64,000 nt of DNA from an uncultured Prevotellaceae bacterium (GCA_900316835.1 ONEL01000007.1:1-64000), one strand, 5' to 3'. Positions 49,559 through 59,693 are shown, counted from the first letter of the stretch. Notes: a model not told the origin generated them from the sequence alone. Translations and numbers: made by a program.

Positions 49559-52500
49559 ATGAAACAGAACAATTACTCATTTCTTAAGTGCAAGTTGCGG
49601 TCTTGGTGGCTGCTAGTGTTGCTCATGCTCTTCATGGGTTCGGGAGTGGCACAAGCTGTCGACTACGTCACGCTCAACACCGGCGCAGGCTACACCCATT
49701 CCTACCTGGTGAGCAACTGCAGTGGCAAGCATGTGACGGTGAATGGCACCGGCACGGTGACGCTCAACGTGAGTGGCGAACTCAACATCAAGGAACTTTT
49801 TGCTCCAACTGCAACTGTCAACATCGTGCTGAGCAATAGCGCCATGTTCCGTATTGAGCAAGATGCCGACAACGAGAATGCCGCCGTTAATTGCAAGAAC
49901 ATCACTATCACCAACAGTAGCGGTGCCAGCCAGGGGCACGTGATTGTCACCGCTCCCCACACCGGCATCGCCATTCAGGAAGGCGGCAAGGTGCAGGTGA
50001 ACTATCTCTCGCTATTGAGCGTGACCTCTCACACAGCGAGTGCGGTGATTGCTCAAAACAATTCTGTGCTTGAGGTAAACAATGGTTTGCTTTCACTCAA
50101 GGGTGCTACCCATGCGTTCAGACCTTGGGATAAGAATTTTGTAACTGGCATATTTACTGTTAAGGGTTCTTATAGCAATGTGGAAGTGCGTGGCAGCATT
50201 GGTGGTGATTGCACCATCCAGTCGTTTAACGTGGAGGGCTGCAGCTACATGAACATCATTGGCAATAACCGGGAAACGGCGGTTCATGCCCACGATGTGA
50301 ACATTACTGGTGGCAAGGTTTATGTAACCCAAACTGGTGGCACACCGCAATATACCGACGCTCACGGTCTTTTTGCCACTGAAAATGCCACTATCTCTTA
50401 TTGCCAGCTCGAAGCCAACTCGGCTGCCGGCCATGCCATTAGGGTGCAAGGCCCGCTGGTGATTAACAATGCCAATGTGAGGGCTATTGGCGGCAAGAAT
50501 GGTGTCATGACGTGGAGTGCCCAGTTGCTTGGCAATGCCGAGAATAGCAATGTCTTGGCTGTGGGTAATGAGTATGGGTTCTATAGCCAATCGACCATCG
50601 ACATCGCCAGCCACTCGCTCATTGGTCGCGGTGCCACCAGCGGCGTCACGGCATCGGTCATCAATGTCACCCCACAGCCTGGTTGCTCCTACCAGGCCTA
50701 TGGCACCTACCCTTTCCTGGCTTTGAAGCAGTACAACCTGTCACCAGCAATCAATTTGCTCAGGCCAACGAGGATTATCGGCTCGCTGTCGACTAGCAAC
50801 ACCAACTACAAGTTTGAGGGCGGTAGCGCTATCAATTACAACATCCCCAGCGTGTCGAGCGACCCTTGTAAAGTCTTTGCCCGCCCCAATGGCACAACTC
50901 TCTATAGTGGCCTTGTGGAGCTCAAGCAGCCACACATATACAACATTTCGGGCAATGATGCCTATGGCGACTTTGGATTGCTGAAAAGCGGACAAACCCA
51001 GATTACCTCGCCCGGCAAGACCGAGACGTTCGACTTCTCGGCATTGAACCCCTATCTCACCTACGACAATCCTACCAAGACGGTCAAGCTATACAAGAAG
51101 CAACACAACGGGAATAGTAATGAGCAAATACTAGTGCAGGAGTGGGTGGGAACCACCATGAACAGCCTCAGTCGCACTTTCTATGATAACGATGTGGAAT
51201 ATTTGTTCTGGTGTGAGGTCTCGCTCGACGCCTACGAGGGCTATCTGGAGACAAGTCATTATCTTGTGCGCAAGGGTGCCAACGCGGCCACTCCCGTTAA
51301 GCCTATCCTGATACTTAGCAACAACACCATTCGCGTGACCAACGGTCGCGCCGATCAGGAATATGCCGTTGTGCCACAATCACAGTGGAGCGCCTACCTG
51401 AGCGACATCACCTCGCCCGGGCCGTCGCTGGAGACGTGGTGGGTCAACTCAGTTAAACCCACTGCCAATGGCGCTGTCAGCCTCACCGGCTTGGGCACGC
51501 AGGGAGTTGTCAACCATGTGATCACTCGCTACAAGGAAACCGCGGGAATGCTCGCCGGCTCAATACACCGCAACAGCGAGATATTCTACGGCTCATCGGT
51601 ACAAGTGCGAGGCGCCGAGCTGGAGCTCACTGCCGTGGGTAATAACTTTGTCACCCCCGACTTTGAGAACACCTACAGCACCAAACTCAATGGTGTGATA
51701 AAGGTTGAGGCAAAGCCCGTTCCTGCCAATGCCACCAACTATCAGGGTGTGCTTGGCAGCAGCTGGGGATGCACCTACATGCAAGATGGTGTGCTGCCAT
51801 TCAAGTTCTATGCCAACGCAGCATGCACAACGCCGCTCGATAACAACACCCTATACACTACAGTCTATGCCAAGGCCAACCGCGAGGGCTACAAGTGGAG
51901 TTTGTTTGCCGACGTATATAGTGAAGACCCCGAGAATGATAACATCGCTACCTCTAAGGCCGAGGTGAACATCAGCGATGCCAACGGCGTGTTCCGCCCC
52001 TATAAGCTCATTGTGAACCACGGCGAGGATCTCACCACTCACTCCACGACGGTGACCGGCATCCCGTTTGAGATAGTGCCTGCTAATGCTACATTCGATG
52101 GTGATGTGACAGTGAATCTGGTAACCGCGATTGGCCCATTCCCGAGCTGGGCACAGCAAGCTAACCGCATCCCCACCTTTGTCGTTGACAAAACCAACCG
52201 CACCATCGACATGATACCAAACACCCAGCCGATGCTCTATGATCACAATTACCGCTTTACCGTGCGCCACATGGTGAATGGCACTACCTATGGCTCGGGC
52301 GGGCTCAGCGTGCAAGTGGTGAGGGCGCCCCTCAGTAGCTTCAATATCTCACCGGCACAGGCCACTCTCAACTTGGGTCAGTCGCTGCCACTCGAAATCA
52401 CCAGCGACCTGCCCGAAGCCTGGAGGGAATACGAGAACCCCACCATGGCAAGCAGCAACGAGCAAGTGGCTACAGTGACCTACGACAATAGTCTGCGCAC

Positions 52501-53365
52501 CTTCGTGGTCACTGCCACCGACGACCCGGCAATGATTGGCAAGTCGGCAACTATCACCATCACCATCAACGGCATTGAGGAAACATGCCAGGTGACGGTG
52601 GGTGGCGAGGTCTACCCCATCACAATTGCGGGAACCAAGGTGAATTCGGTCAATCAAGACGACGTGCTGGGCGACGGCAAGGTGCGATATGCCGCCGGCA
52701 CACTCTACCTCAATGGTGTGCAAGCAGTCATGGGAAGCCAAGACGCTTTGCGCTTCACTGCAAGTGAGACACTGCCTGTGCTCAACATCGATGTTGAGGG
52801 CGAAAATATGCTTCATTCTAATAATGGTGTAGGTATTTCGCTGCAAGGTGACGCAATAGTTTCGGGCTCTGGAACACTAATTGGTAGTGGCGCTATCTAC
52901 GGACTTCTCGGCTCAAGTGCCAACCTTACAGTGACCGGAGATGCCCTTGTTCACACCGTAGCCAATTCCATTGGTATGCGCATAGGTTCACTTTATGTAA
53001 ATAGCAAGAATGCGCAGGTTAAAACAAATGGTTTTAACAACAGCTCACTATTAGTAGTTAATAAAGACATGTGGGGCAACATCACCGAGCCGGCAGGTGC
53101 CTATCTTGATGCCGACGGCTACGTGAGCCTGGGTGGCAACGTGGTTAAAAACCAGTATGTTGTTATCAATGGCATGGCTGGGCAATCGGTAGTTCCCGGC
53201 GATGTGAACGGCGATGGCGAGTGCACCGGTAGTGATGTTACCGCCCTCTACAACCACATCCTCTTTGGCGAGGATACTCCCATCTTTAATGGTGATCAAA
53301 ATGGTGATGGAGAAGTTACCGGTAGCGATGTGACAGCTGTTTACAATATCATTTTGGGACTGTAA
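49559..53365 (+). CDS. Large secreted beta-rich protein with dockerin C-terminus
   Basis: A 1268-residue protein from the ATG of MKQNNYSFLKCKLRSWW, giving a long signal peptide that ends MGSGVAQAVD. The N-terminal ~330 residues have the irregular strand-turn rhythm of a right-handed parallel beta-helix (GNNRETAVHAHDVNITGGKVYVTQ). The middle is a series of beta-sandwich-like segments; ~915-1000 (LNLGQSLPLEITSD, ATVTYDNSLRTFVVTATDD) resembles a Big_2-like domain, and ~1005-1200 again looks beta-helical. The last 58 residues are the shared dockerin (DVNGDGECTGSD, DQNGDGEVTGSD, ending NIILGL). No catalytic site is recognised. A surface adhesin or polysaccharide-binding role is a guess. Confidence 0.8.
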   Translation: MKQNNYSFLKCKLRSWWLLVLLMLFMGSGVAQAVDYVTLNTGAGYTHSYLVSNCSGKHVTVNGTGTVTLNVSGELNIKELFAPTATVNIVLSNSAMFRIEQDADNENAAVNCKNITITNSSGASQGHVIVTAPHTGIAIQEGGKVQVNYLSLLSVTSHTASAVIAQNNSVLEVNNGLLSLKGATHAFRPWDKNFVTGIFTVKGSYSNVEVRGSIGGDCTIQSFNVEGCSYMNIIGNNRETAVHAHDVNITGGKVYVTQTGGTPQYTDAHGLFATENATISYCQLEANSAAGHAIRVQGPLVINNANVRAIGGKNGVMTWSAQLLGNAENSNVLAVGNEYGFYSQSTIDIASHSLIGRGATSGVTASVINVTPQPGCSYQAYGTYPFLALKQYNLSPAINLLRPTRIIGSLSTSNTNYKFEGGSAINYNIPSVSSDPCKVFARPNGTTLYSGLVELKQPHIYNISGNDAYGDFGLLKSGQTQITSPGKTETFDFSALNPYLTYDNPTKTVKLYKKQHNGNSNEQILVQEWVGTTMNSLSRTFYDNDVEYLFWCEVSLDAYEGYLETSHYLVRKGANAATPVKPILILSNNTIRVTNGRADQEYAVVPQSQWSAYLSDITSPGPSLETWWVNSVKPTANGAVSLTGLGTQGVVNHVITRYKETAGMLAGSIHRNSEIFYGSSVQVRGAELELTAVGNNFVTPDFENTYSTKLNGVIKVEAKPVPANATNYQGVLGSSWGCTYMQDGVLPFKFYANAACTTPLDNNTLYTTVYAKANREGYKWSLFADVYSEDPENDNIATSKAEVNISDANGVFRPYKLIVNHGEDLTTHSTTVTGIPFEIVPANATFDGDVTVNLVTAIGPFPSWAQQANRIPTFVVDKTNRTIDMIPNTQPMLYDHNYRFTVRHMVNGTTYGSGGLSVQVVRAPLSSFNISPAQATLNLGQSLPLEITSDLPEAWREYENPTMASSNEQVATVTYDNSLRTFVVTATDDPAMIGKSATITITINGIEETCQVTVGGEVYPITIAGTKVNSVNQDDVLGDGKVRYAAGTLYLNGVQAVMGSQDALRFTASETLPVLNIDVEGENMLHSNNGVGISLQGDAIVSGSGTLIGSGAIYGLLGSSANLTVTGDALVHTVANSIGMRIGSLYVNSKNAQVKTNGFNNSSLLVVNKDMWGNITEPAGAYLDADGYVSLGGNVVKNQYVVINGMAGQSVVPGDVNGDGECTGSDVTALYNHILFGEDTPIFNGDQNGDGEVTGSDVTAVYNIILGL

Positions 53366-53393
53366 GGTCTGGTTACATCCGCTAGAAAATTTT

Positions 53394-53435
53394 GCAATGC
53401 CATGCCGTGAAATAAAGGGCATGGCATTGCTTTTT
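53394..53435 (+). terminator. Rho-independent terminator
   Basis: A perfect 13-bp stem GCAATGCCATGCC/GGCATGGCATTGC is followed by TTTTT. Confidence 0.9.
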
Positions 53436-53479
53436 ACCGGCTATGACTCTTAATAAATTATAATTAAAGAGTGAAACTT

Positions 53480-53510
53480 TTTGCTGTGTGAGTGCTTTTG
53501 CGTAATTTTG
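53480..53510 (+). promoter_or_regulatory. Promoter of folD-ftcD-hutU
   Basis: TTTG (53480-53483), 19 bp, then TAATTTTG (53503-53510): exact consensus and spacing, 22 bp before the folD ATG. Confidence 0.85.
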
Positions 53511-53532
53511 CAGATTAAATAAAAAATACTAT

Positions 53533-54411
53533 ATGCAGATAATAGACGGAAAGAAAATATCGGCTCAAATCAAGGAGGAGATTGCCGAGCAAGTAAAAGA
53601 AGTTGTTGCACGTGGCGGTCGTCGCCCCAACTTGGTGGGACTGCTCGTGGGTCATGATGGTGGTAGCGAGAGCTATATGGCATCTAAGACCAAAGCGTGT
53701 GAGCAATGCGGGTTTGACTCGTCGCTAATTCGCATGGACGATACAGTGACTCAAGAGGAACTCATCGCCAAGATTGAGGAACTTAATAACGATAAAGGCG
53801 TTGACGGTTTTATTGTCCAGCTACCATTGCCCAAGCACATCAATGAGCAGGACGTGATCGAGGCTATTGACTATCGCAAGGACGTGGATGGTTTCCATCC
53901 CATTAATGTGGGACGCATGATGATAGGGCTCCCTTGCTTCAAGCCAGCAACTCCCTCGGGTATCGTGATGCTACTTGACCGTTATGGCATTGAGACCCGT
54001 GGCAAGCACTGCGTGGTGCTTGGCCGCAGTAACATCGTGGGTAAGCCCATAGCCAACATGCTCATGCAAAAATCTCAGCCTGGCAACTGCACCGTTACAG
54101 TGTGCCACAGCGCCACTCCCAACATCAAGGAGTTGTGCCTGCAGGCCGATATACTAATTGCCGCCCTAGGTAGTCCTGAGTTTGTGAAGGAAGACATGGT
54201 GAAAGAAGGTGCCGTAGTAATCGACGTGGGAACAACTCGCGTTGAGGACAAAACTCGCGAGCGTGGCTGGCGCTTGTGTGGCGATGTAGACTTTGAGCAT
54301 GTGGCTCCCAAGTGCAGCTACATCACTCCCGTGCCTGGCGGTGTGGGACCCATGACCATCGTGTCGCTCATGCACAACACCTTGCTAGCCGCCACTGGTC
54401 AAGCCTACTAG
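53533..54411 (+). CDS. folD: Bifunctional methylene-THF dehydrogenase / methenyl-THF cyclohydrolase
   Basis: A 292-residue protein of normal FolD length. Family signatures are [15 protein letters not shown] (~50-64; Lys in the YxxxK active site), [15 protein letters not shown] (~94-108), the Rossmann motif [12 protein letters not shown] (~162-173) and the C-terminal [18 protein letters not shown] (~266-283). It interconverts 5,10-methylene-, methenyl- and 10-formyl-THF in the cytosol. Here it is followed by ftcD and hutU: FtcD makes 5,10-methenyl-THF from histidine-derived formimino-THF, which FolD then uses, so the gene order has a clear metabolic logic. Confidence 0.97.
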   Translation: MQIIDGKKISAQIKEEIAEQVKEVVARGGRRPNLVGLLVGHDGGSESYMASKTKACEQCGFDSSLIRMDDTVTQEELIAKIEELNNDKGVDGFIVQLPLPKHINEQDVIEAIDYRKDVDGFHPINVGRMMIGLPCFKPATPSGIVMLLDRYGIETRGKHCVVLGRSNIVGKPIANMLMQKSQPGNCTVTVCHSATPNIKELCLQADILIAALGSPEFVKEDMVKEGAVVIDVGTTRVEDKTRERGWRLCGDVDFEHVAPKCSYITPVPGGVGPMTIVSLMHNTLLAATGQAY

Positions 54412-54426
54412 CAAAGCTCAATGCAC

Positions 54427-54476
54427 GAATCTAGAACTTCTAGAACCTCTAGAAAATCTAGAATTTCTAGAATAAT
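54427..54476. repeat. ~10-bp tandem repeat (TCTAGAAxxT) between folD and ftcD
   Basis: Five imperfect TCTAGAA-based units. A different 10-bp repeat occupies the next gap of the same operon (56240-56305). Confidence 0.8.
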
Positions 54477-54520
54477 CGAGAAAAAATAACACAATTAACT
54501 ATAAAACCTAAAAAAACAAC

Positions 54521-56212
54521 ATGAACCGACTTATTGAATGCGTGCCTAACTTTAGTGAAGGCCGCAACATGGACGTGATTAACCAAATTACCGACGTTAT
54601 TCGTCAGTCAAAGGGCGTTAAACTGCTTGACGTGGACCCAGGTGAGGCAACCAATCGCACTGTGGTGACATTCGTTGGCAACCCCGAGGCAGTGGTAGAG
54701 ACAGCTTTCCAGGCGGTGAAACGTGCTGGCGAACTCATCGACATGCGTCAACATCATGGTGCTCACCCACGCATGGGTGCCACCGATGTGTGCCCGCTCA
54801 TCCCAATCGCCGGCATCACCCTAGAGGAGTGTGCCGAACTGGCTCGCAAGCTTGCTGAACGCATTGCCAAGGAAGCTGAGATTCCTTGCTATTGCTACGA
54901 GGCAGCAGCGTTCACACCCGAGCGTCGCAACCTGGCAGTGTGCCGCAAGGGTGAATATGAGGCACTAGCCGAGAAGCTGGCTTCGAAAGATGGCGCCCCC
55001 GACTTTGGCGCTCGCCCCATGGATGAGAAGGTCGCTCGCACTGGCTGCACCGCGGTTGGCGCTCGCGATTTCCTCATCGCCACCAATTTCAACCTGAATA
55101 CTACCAGCACTCGTCGTGCCAACGCCATCGCATTTGACGTTCGTGAGAAGGGTCGCCCCGTGCGTGAAGGAAACCCCATCACCGGCACTCCCAAGAAGGA
55201 CGAGAACGGTAACACCATCATGCAGCCTGGCACCCTTAAGGGAACAAAAGCCATTGGCTGGTATATCGATGAATATAAGATTGCACAGGTGTCGATGAAC
55301 ATTACCGACATCAACACCACTCCACTACACGTGGCATTTGACGAAGTGAGCCGCTGTGCCCAAAACCGTGGCATCCGTGTCACCGGTACTGAGATTGTGG
55401 GCTTGCTTCCCAAGCGTTGCTTGATTGAGGCTGGCAAGTACTTCCTTGAGAAGCAACATCGCTCTACTGGAATCCCCGAGGGCGACATCATTGAGATTGC
55501 GATCCACTCGCTGGGTCTTGACGACCTCAAGCCATTCGACCCCAAGGAAAAGGTGATTGAATACATGATTCAAGACGATAGCGCCAAGAAACTTGTCGAC
55601 CTCACAGTTACTGGATTTGCCGAGGAGACTTCGCGCGAATCACCAGCTCCTGGCGGCGGCACTATCTCGGCTTACATGGGTGCTCTGGGAGCTGCCCTAG
55701 GCACAATGGTTGCCAACCTGTCGAGTCACAAGCCCGGTTGGGACGACCGCTGGCACGAGTTCAGCGAGTGGGCCGATAAGGGGCAAGCTATTTCTAAGGA
55801 ACTTCTTCATCTCGTTGATGAGGACACCGAGGCTTTCAACCGCATCATGGCAGCCTTTGGTATGCCCAAGAAGACCGACGAGGAGAAGGTTGCTCGCAGC
55901 GCAGCCATTCAGGATGCCACACTCTATGCCGCTCAAGTGCCCTTGCGCACCATGAAGGAGTCGTTCAAGGTATTTGAGATTTGTCGCGCTATGGTAATGG
56001 AAGGCAATCCCAATAGCGTTAGCGACGCGGGAGTTGGTGTTCTTGCTGCCCGTGCAGCAGTGCTTGGCGCCGGCATGAATGTTAAAATCAACGCCGGTTC
56101 GCTCAAGGACCGCGCCACAGCCGATGCCCTCATCGCCGAGGCCAATGAGCTCATCAAGAAAGCCAATGCCGAGGAAGCCGACATCACCGCAATAGTAGAG
56201 ACCAAATTATAA
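54521..56212 (+). CDS. ftcD: Bifunctional glutamate formimidoyltransferase / formimino-THF cyclodeaminase
   Basis: A 563-residue fusion. The N-terminal formiminotransferase (~1-325) opens LIECVPNFSEGRN and includes DMRQHHGAHPRMGATDVCPL with the active-site His. The C-terminal cyclodeaminase (~345-563) includes SPAPGGGTISAYMGALGAALGTMVANLS. It moves the formimino group of N-formimino-glutamate to THF, then releases ammonia to give 5,10-methenyl-THF. It lies between folD and hutU. The two halves are encoded as separate genes in some bacteria; the fused form, as in animals, is usual in Bacteroidota. Confidence 0.96.
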   Translation: MNRLIECVPNFSEGRNMDVINQITDVIRQSKGVKLLDVDPGEATNRTVVTFVGNPEAVVETAFQAVKRAGELIDMRQHHGAHPRMGATDVCPLIPIAGITLEECAELARKLAERIAKEAEIPCYCYEAAAFTPERRNLAVCRKGEYEALAEKLASKDGAPDFGARPMDEKVARTGCTAVGARDFLIATNFNLNTTSTRRANAIAFDVREKGRPVREGNPITGTPKKDENGNTIMQPGTLKGTKAIGWYIDEYKIAQVSMNITDINTTPLHVAFDEVSRCAQNRGIRVTGTEIVGLLPKRCLIEAGKYFLEKQHRSTGIPEGDIIEIAIHSLGLDDLKPFDPKEKVIEYMIQDDSAKKLVDLTVTGFAEETSRESPAPGGGTISAYMGALGAALGTMVANLSSHKPGWDDRWHEFSEWADKGQAISKELLHLVDEDTEAFNRIMAAFGMPKKTDEEKVARSAAIQDATLYAAQVPLRTMKESFKVFEICRAMVMEGNPNSVSDAGVGVLAARAAVLGAGMNVKINAGSLKDRATADALIAEANELIKKANAEEADITAIVETKL

Positions 56213-56239
56213 TTGTTTAATTTAACACTATCGAATATC

Positions 56240-56305
56240 TAGCCATTCCTAGCAATTCCTAGTAGTTCCTAGTAATTCCTAGTAGTTCCTAGTAATTCCT
56301 AGCCA
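56240..56305. repeat. 10-bp tandem repeat (AGTAATTCCT) between ftcD and hutU
   Basis: Seven units of AGTAATTCCT/AGTAGTTCCT with few changes. It ends ~20 bp before the hutU ATG, so copy number could alter the distance or leader structure. Confidence 0.85.
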
Positions 56306-56323
56306 CTCTTAAAAACAACAACA

Positions 56324-58324
56324 ATGACAAGAGAAGAATTCATGGCCGACATCAGGGCAGGAATCCCCGATGTGCTACCCGAACCAATGCCTTACGACAC
56401 CGAGATTAACCATGCGCCCAAGCGCAAGGATATTCTCAACCCCGAGGAGAAGAAGCTCGCATTGCGCAACGCGCTGCGCTACTTCCCAGCTAAGCATCAT
56501 GCCACACTGCTGCCAGAGTTCCGCGAGGAGCTTGAGAAGTATGGCCGCATCTATATGTATCGTCTGCGTCCACGCTACGAGATGAAGGCGCGTCCCATCG
56601 ACGATTATCCACATCGCAGCCGCCAGGCAGCCGCCATCATGATGATGATACAGAACAATCTCGACAAGGCTGTCGCACAGCATCCTCATGAGCTCATTAC
56701 CTATGGAGGCAATGGTGCCGTGTTCCAGAACTGGGCACAATATCGCTTGGTGATGAAATACTTGAGCGAGATGACCGACGAGCAAACCCTCGTCATGTAC
56801 AGTGGTCATCCTCTGGGTCTTTTCCCATCTCACAAGGATGCTCCACGCGTGGTTGTGACTAATGGTATGGTCATCCCTAACTATAGCAAACCCGACGACT
56901 GGGAGCGCATGAACGCTCTGGGCGTTAGCCAGTATGGACAGATGACTGCAGGATCTTACATGTATATTGGTCCACAAGGCATTGTGCATGGCACCACTAT
57001 AACAGTGCTCAACGCTGCCCGCAAGGTGATGGGCGATGAGCGCAAGAAGCGCATCCCACTGTTTGTTACCGCAGGTCTTGGTGGCATGAGCGGTGCTCAG
57101 CCCAAGGCTGGTAACATCGCCGGTGTGGTTAGCGTTACTGCCGAGATCAACCCCCTTGCAGCACGCAAGCGCTACGACCAGGGCTGGGTTGACGAGTTAC
57201 ACGAGAACCTTGACGAGCTCATTCCCGCCATTCGCAAGGCTGTGGAAGAGAAGAAAGTTGTTTCTATGGCCTATGTGGGCAATGTGGTCGACCTGTGGGA
57301 ACGCCTTGCTGACGAGGGTATTCACGTAGATCTGGGTAGCGACCAAACTTCGTTGCACAACCCCTACGCTGGTGGCTACTATCCCGTGGGCTACAGCCTC
57401 GAGGAGTCGAAGCGCATGATGGCCGACGAGCCCGACCGCTTCAAGGAGTGTGTCTTTGAGTCGCTACGTCGCCAAGTGGCTGCTATCAACCGCCTGACAG
57501 CTCAGGGTATGTACTTCTTCGACTACGGCAATGCCTTCATGCTCATGGCTAGCCGTGCCGGAGCCGACATCATGAAAGATGAAACCCACTTCCGCTATCC
57601 AAGCTACGTGCAGGACATCATGGGTCCCATGTTCTTCGACTATGGTTTCGGTCCTTTCCGCTGGGTTTGCACCTCGTGCGACCCACACGACCTCGAAGTC
57701 ACCGACCGCCTCGCTGCCGAGGTACTCGACGGCATGATGGGCACCGTGACCCCCGACATCAAGGGACAGCTTGCCGACAACCTGCACTGGATTCGTGAGG
57801 CTGGCAAGAACCACCTGGTTGTGGGCTCGCAAGCCCGCATCCTCTATGCCGACTGCGAAGGTCGCACCAAGATTGCCTTGGCATTCAACGACGCCATTCG
57901 CCGTGGCGAGATTAGCAAGCCTGTCGTTCTGGGACGTGACCACCACGACGTGAGTGGTACCGACTCGCCCTTCCGCGAGACCAGCAACATCTACGACGGC
58001 TCGCAATTCTGCGCCGACATGGCAGTTCACAACGTGATTGGCGACGCATTCCGTGGCGCCACTTGGGTGAGTCTGCACAACGGTGGCGGTGTTGGCTGGG
58101 GCGAGGTCATCAATGGTGGCTTCGGTATGGTTATCGACGGTAGCGAAGAGGCCGACCGTCGCATTCGCCAGATGCTCCTGTGGGATGTGAACAACGGCAT
58201 CGCCCGCCGCTCATGGGCTCGCAATGGTGGCTCAATGGACGCCATCCGCCGCGAGATGGAGCGCACCCCAGGCCTCCAGGTAACCATGCCCAATCTCGTC
58301 GACGACGCTTTACTCGAAGATTAA
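56324..58324 (+). CDS. hutU: Urocanate hydratase
   Basis: A 666-residue protein of the longer urocanase type. Signatures are ITYGGNGAVFQNWAQYRL (~125-142), MYSGHPLGLFPS (~165-176), the tightly bound NAD+ region TAGLGGMSGAQPKA (~249-262), DQTSLHNPYAGGYYPVGY (~343-360) and FRWVCTSCDPHDLEVTD (~444-460; catalytic Cys region). It turns urocanate into imidazolone propionate, the second step of histidine breakdown. hutH and hutI are not in this window, although ftcD, which takes the final product of the route, is adjacent. A terminator follows. Confidence 0.96.
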   Translation: MTREEFMADIRAGIPDVLPEPMPYDTEINHAPKRKDILNPEEKKLALRNALRYFPAKHHATLLPEFREELEKYGRIYMYRLRPRYEMKARPIDDYPHRSRQAAAIMMMIQNNLDKAVAQHPHELITYGGNGAVFQNWAQYRLVMKYLSEMTDEQTLVMYSGHPLGLFPSHKDAPRVVVTNGMVIPNYSKPDDWERMNALGVSQYGQMTAGSYMYIGPQGIVHGTTITVLNAARKVMGDERKKRIPLFVTAGLGGMSGAQPKAGNIAGVVSVTAEINPLAARKRYDQGWVDELHENLDELIPAIRKAVEEKKVVSMAYVGNVVDLWERLADEGIHVDLGSDQTSLHNPYAGGYYPVGYSLEESKRMMADEPDRFKECVFESLRRQVAAINRLTAQGMYFFDYGNAFMLMASRAGADIMKDETHFRYPSYVQDIMGPMFFDYGFGPFRWVCTSCDPHDLEVTDRLAAEVLDGMMGTVTPDIKGQLADNLHWIREAGKNHLVVGSQARILYADCEGRTKIALAFNDAIRRGEISKPVVLGRDHHDVSGTDSPFRETSNIYDGSQFCADMAVHNVIGDAFRGATWVSLHNGGGVGWGEVINGGFGMVIDGSEEADRRIRQMLLWDVNNGIARRSWARNGGSMDAIRREMERTPGLQVTMPNLVDDALLED

Positions 58325-58350
58325 TTCTCCGAAAAAAGACTAAACATAAC

Positions 58351-58388
58351 GACCGCCATCAGAAACAATCCTGGTGGCGGTCATTATT
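58351..58388. terminator. Bidirectional terminator
   Basis: An 8-bp stem GACCGCCA/TGGCGGTC, with T-rich sequence on the right. It lies between hutU and the converging gene. Confidence 0.65.
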
Positions 58389-58409
58389 TATCTTAAGTGC
58401 CGTTTCCCC

Positions 58410-59693
58410 TTATCGGTCGCGCTTGTCAAGTATGTTGCGCACTTGGTCTAAAGTTTTGCCGCTGCCAGGAGAGACAATTTCTTCCATTGTCTTGGCATCA
58501 TAGGCTCCTAAACTGTTGCCGTCGCCAGCGATGAAATACATACCGCGACGCGTGAAATAAGTGTTGAGATAAGAAAATGCAGGTTGGATAATCACATCGC
58601 CACTGTCGGCATCCATAATGCCTATGCCTCCGTCAACTGTAATTTTTGCCAGAACACCGCGATTTGAAGGGCTGCGGTCAATCAGCTCAATGCGGTCGCA
58701 CGCGCAAGGGATAGTACGATTGTCACCGCTTACAATAGAACCATTAATTATGCCATGACGCAACATTCCTTGTCCGTCGCGCTGTGTCACATCATAAAAC
58801 TCTCTGGGTTCGCCATTGCCGCGAGCTATAAGCACCTTAACACTTTCATATATCGGTTCAACTATTGCGTAACCGCCAGCGTTGTAAACACCCCATTTGC
58901 CGTTGAGGTCTCGCACGATAAAGACATCCAAAGCGTCAGGTATCTGAGCAGTCTCAATCTTTGAGAATTGTCCCACCTCGTTGCCGTCTTGATCATAGAG
59001 AACCCACATCTCCTCGCCGCCGGGGAATGTCTTGCCATAGGCTGTGGCCCAATTGCCGTAACCGATTTTCTTGTCATAGCCGTTCTTGATGTCTACGCTC
59101 GACAGGTGCTGATAACTAGCGGGAGCGGGAGATGTGTTTTGCTGCGCTTGCTCTCTTTCCTTTTGCCTGGCTTCTTCCCGTTCTCTACGAAATTTGGCCA
59201 AGTTATATTCAAAGGATTCAAGCAAATTGTCCTCACAAACATGAAAACCGATGATCGCCTTTCTGCGTTCTTCGGGTGTGGTTGCCGCTAATGCTTTGGC
59301 CTTCGCTTCATTGGCCATCTTCTGAAAGATGGCAAGGGTGCACCATCCCTCATGAGCCACACTTCCACAAGCAGGACATGTAGTCATGTGCTCTCTATCA
59401 CCGGCTTGATACATTAAGCGATATATGTCGGGCGAAACGTCCAGCCTGCTTTTTACCTCGGGAAGAGGCTCATGGTCTTTCAACTTTGCTGAGCTTGTAA
59501 CTGATGATGAGCTGTAAGATGATGATTCTTCCTCTTTTGGCGCCTCATAATAGGGGCATGAGCTCTTGTGTGCTTCCCCAGTTTTTAGATTCACATTGCA
59601 ATAGGCGCAATGCGGATCGGAAACTTGTGGAATTTGTGCATGGGTTGCTGCTGCAAGCAACCCCAGAAATAATAATAGATAAATTCTTTTCAT
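58410..59693 (-). CDS. Secreted WG-repeat-like protein with paired-cysteine motifs
   Basis: A 427-residue protein from the ATG of MKRIYLLLFLGLLAAATHAQ; upstream in-frame codons are not signal-like. Two cysteine clusters resembling zinc ribbons lie near the N-terminus: DPHCAYCNVNLKTGE...SCPYY (~28-50) and CPACGSVAHEGWC (~104-116). A charged coiled-coil region (~165-190, RREREEARQKEREQAQQ) leads to a C-terminal half with WG-type repeats (GKWGVYNAGGYAIVEPIYESV; GILAKI-like GGIGIMDADSGDVIIQPAF). Function unknown; WG-repeat proteins are often envelope-associated. It is a single gene on the minus strand. Confidence 0.7.
   Translation of the reverse strand: MKRIYLLLFLGLLAAATHAQIPQVSDPHCAYCNVNLKTGEAHKSSCPYYEAPKEEESSSYSSSSVTSSAKLKDHEPLPEVKSRLDVSPDIYRLMYQAGDREHMTTCPACGSVAHEGWCTLAIFQKMANEAKAKALAATTPEERRKAIIGFHVCEDNLLESFEYNLAKFRREREEARQKEREQAQQNTSPAPASYQHLSSVDIKNGYDKKIGYGNWATAYGKTFPGGEEMWVLYDQDGNEVGQFSKIETAQIPDALDVFIVRDLNGKWGVYNAGGYAIVEPIYESVKVLIARGNGEPREFYDVTQRDGQGMLRHGIINGSIVSGDNRTIPCACDRIELIDRSPSNRGVLAKITVDGGIGIMDADSGDVIIQPAFSYLNTYFTRRGMYFIAGDGNSLGAYDAKTMEEIVSPGSGKTLDQVRNILDKRDR

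Noticed and set aside
720-53365. A cellulosome
   Set aside because: Dockerin tails are clear, but no cohesin, scaffoldin or cellulase is in the window, so a cellulosome cannot be claimed.
54427-56305. Possible CRISPR-like or attachment repeats in the histidine operon
   Set aside because: 10-bp units without spacers; they are simple tandem repeats in short operon gaps.
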